Assembly (NCBI GenBank): GCA_932521035.1
Contig: OW051494.1
Span: 8,356,001 to 8,420,000 of the forward strand
Length of the DNA stretch: 64,000 nt
Origin: Oscheius dolichura
Taxonomy: Eukaryota > Nematoda > Chromadorea > Rhabditida > Rhabditidae
Direction of reading: 5' to 3'
Shown here: positions 63,931 through 64,000 of the stretch, in pieces
Numbering within the stretch: the stretch's first letter is position 1
Layout of the letters: each line of letters begins with the position of its first letter
Position numbers and translations under genes: made by a program
The notes under the pieces: generated by a model
What the model saw: the letters and a program-made list of their open reading frames with translations, nothing else
Databases searched by the model: none
What the model was told of the DNA's origin: nothing

Positions 63931-64000
63931 AACTTACCTGGCTGGGAGATCTGACGTGATCAGGAAGACGCCGGCTCCATGGCGAGGCTGTTCCATTGCA
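63931..64000 (+). ncRNA. U1: U1 snRNA, copy 2 (cut by window end)
   Basis: The first 70 nt are identical to U1 copy 1, from AACTTACCTGG to CCATTGCA; the rest lies beyond the window. Confidence 0.92.

Overview
The window is nuclear DNA of a nematode, most likely a free-living rhabditid-type worm. Two genes for the SL1 spliced-leader RNA carry the canonical 22-nt SL1 exon. Many introns are 40-60 bp and end in TTTCAG. The gene families (C-type lectins, MSP-domain proteins, a Cys/Gln-rich APPG-like protein, F-box-like proteins) also fit. I cannot name the species. Gene models below come from splice signals and reading-frame phase only; no transcript or database evidence was available.

Layout. 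1-3.7 kb (-): a large mucin-like secreted protein running off the left edge. 5.8-8.7 kb (+): an APPG-like Cys/Gln-rich secreted protein with an antisense U2 snRNA gene in its last intron. 9.3-11.0 kb (-): a secreted Cys-rich protein interrupted by one in-frame UAG. 11.8-12.6 kb (+): the 3' exons of an Otx-like K50 homeobox gene without the first two homeodomain helices. 13.1-16.2 kb (-): a coiled-coil, membrane-anchored, tandem-kelch gene whose transmembrane codons are split by a mariner-like MITE that appears to act as an intron. 16.7-17.3 kb (-): an ENY2/Sus1 homologue. 17.3-20.1 kb: inverted repeats, tRNA-like sequences and orphan terminal exons. 20.9-26.5 kb: small genes, one SL1 RNA gene, a VWA relic and MITEs.

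From 26.8 kb to 59.8 kb a family of small secreted helical proteins recurs: five good members at 26.8-28.9, 32.5-33.5, 54.1-55.2, 55.8-56.8 and 57.4-58.3 kb, a sixth at 58.6-59.8 kb, a doubtful member at 53.0 kb and two fragments. All share a signal peptide, a central motif like YTVTDxxRxxxxRVxDL and a C-terminal helical exon. Between them lie five C-type lectin genes (35.0-36.2 kb on -, 44-52.5 kb on +) with the same seven-exon structure and TGATAA (GATA-factor) sites close upstream. Also here are a TMEM272-like four-TM gene, an F-box-like gene fused to a TM segment, transposon relics and the second SL1 gene. Two MSP-domain genes (60.3-63.1 kb) close the window.

The small-RNA genes form the other theme: four U2, two U1 (one cut by the window end) and two SL1 genes are scattered singly. 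Seven of the eight have CTCGGCAG exactly 46 bp upstream of the RNA start, so one proximal sequence element appears to drive all three RNA types. Three of the four U2 genes lie antisense inside introns of protein genes. MITEs and fold-back elements are common. The best candidates for something new are the MITE-derived intron in the kelch gene and the secreted helical protein family.
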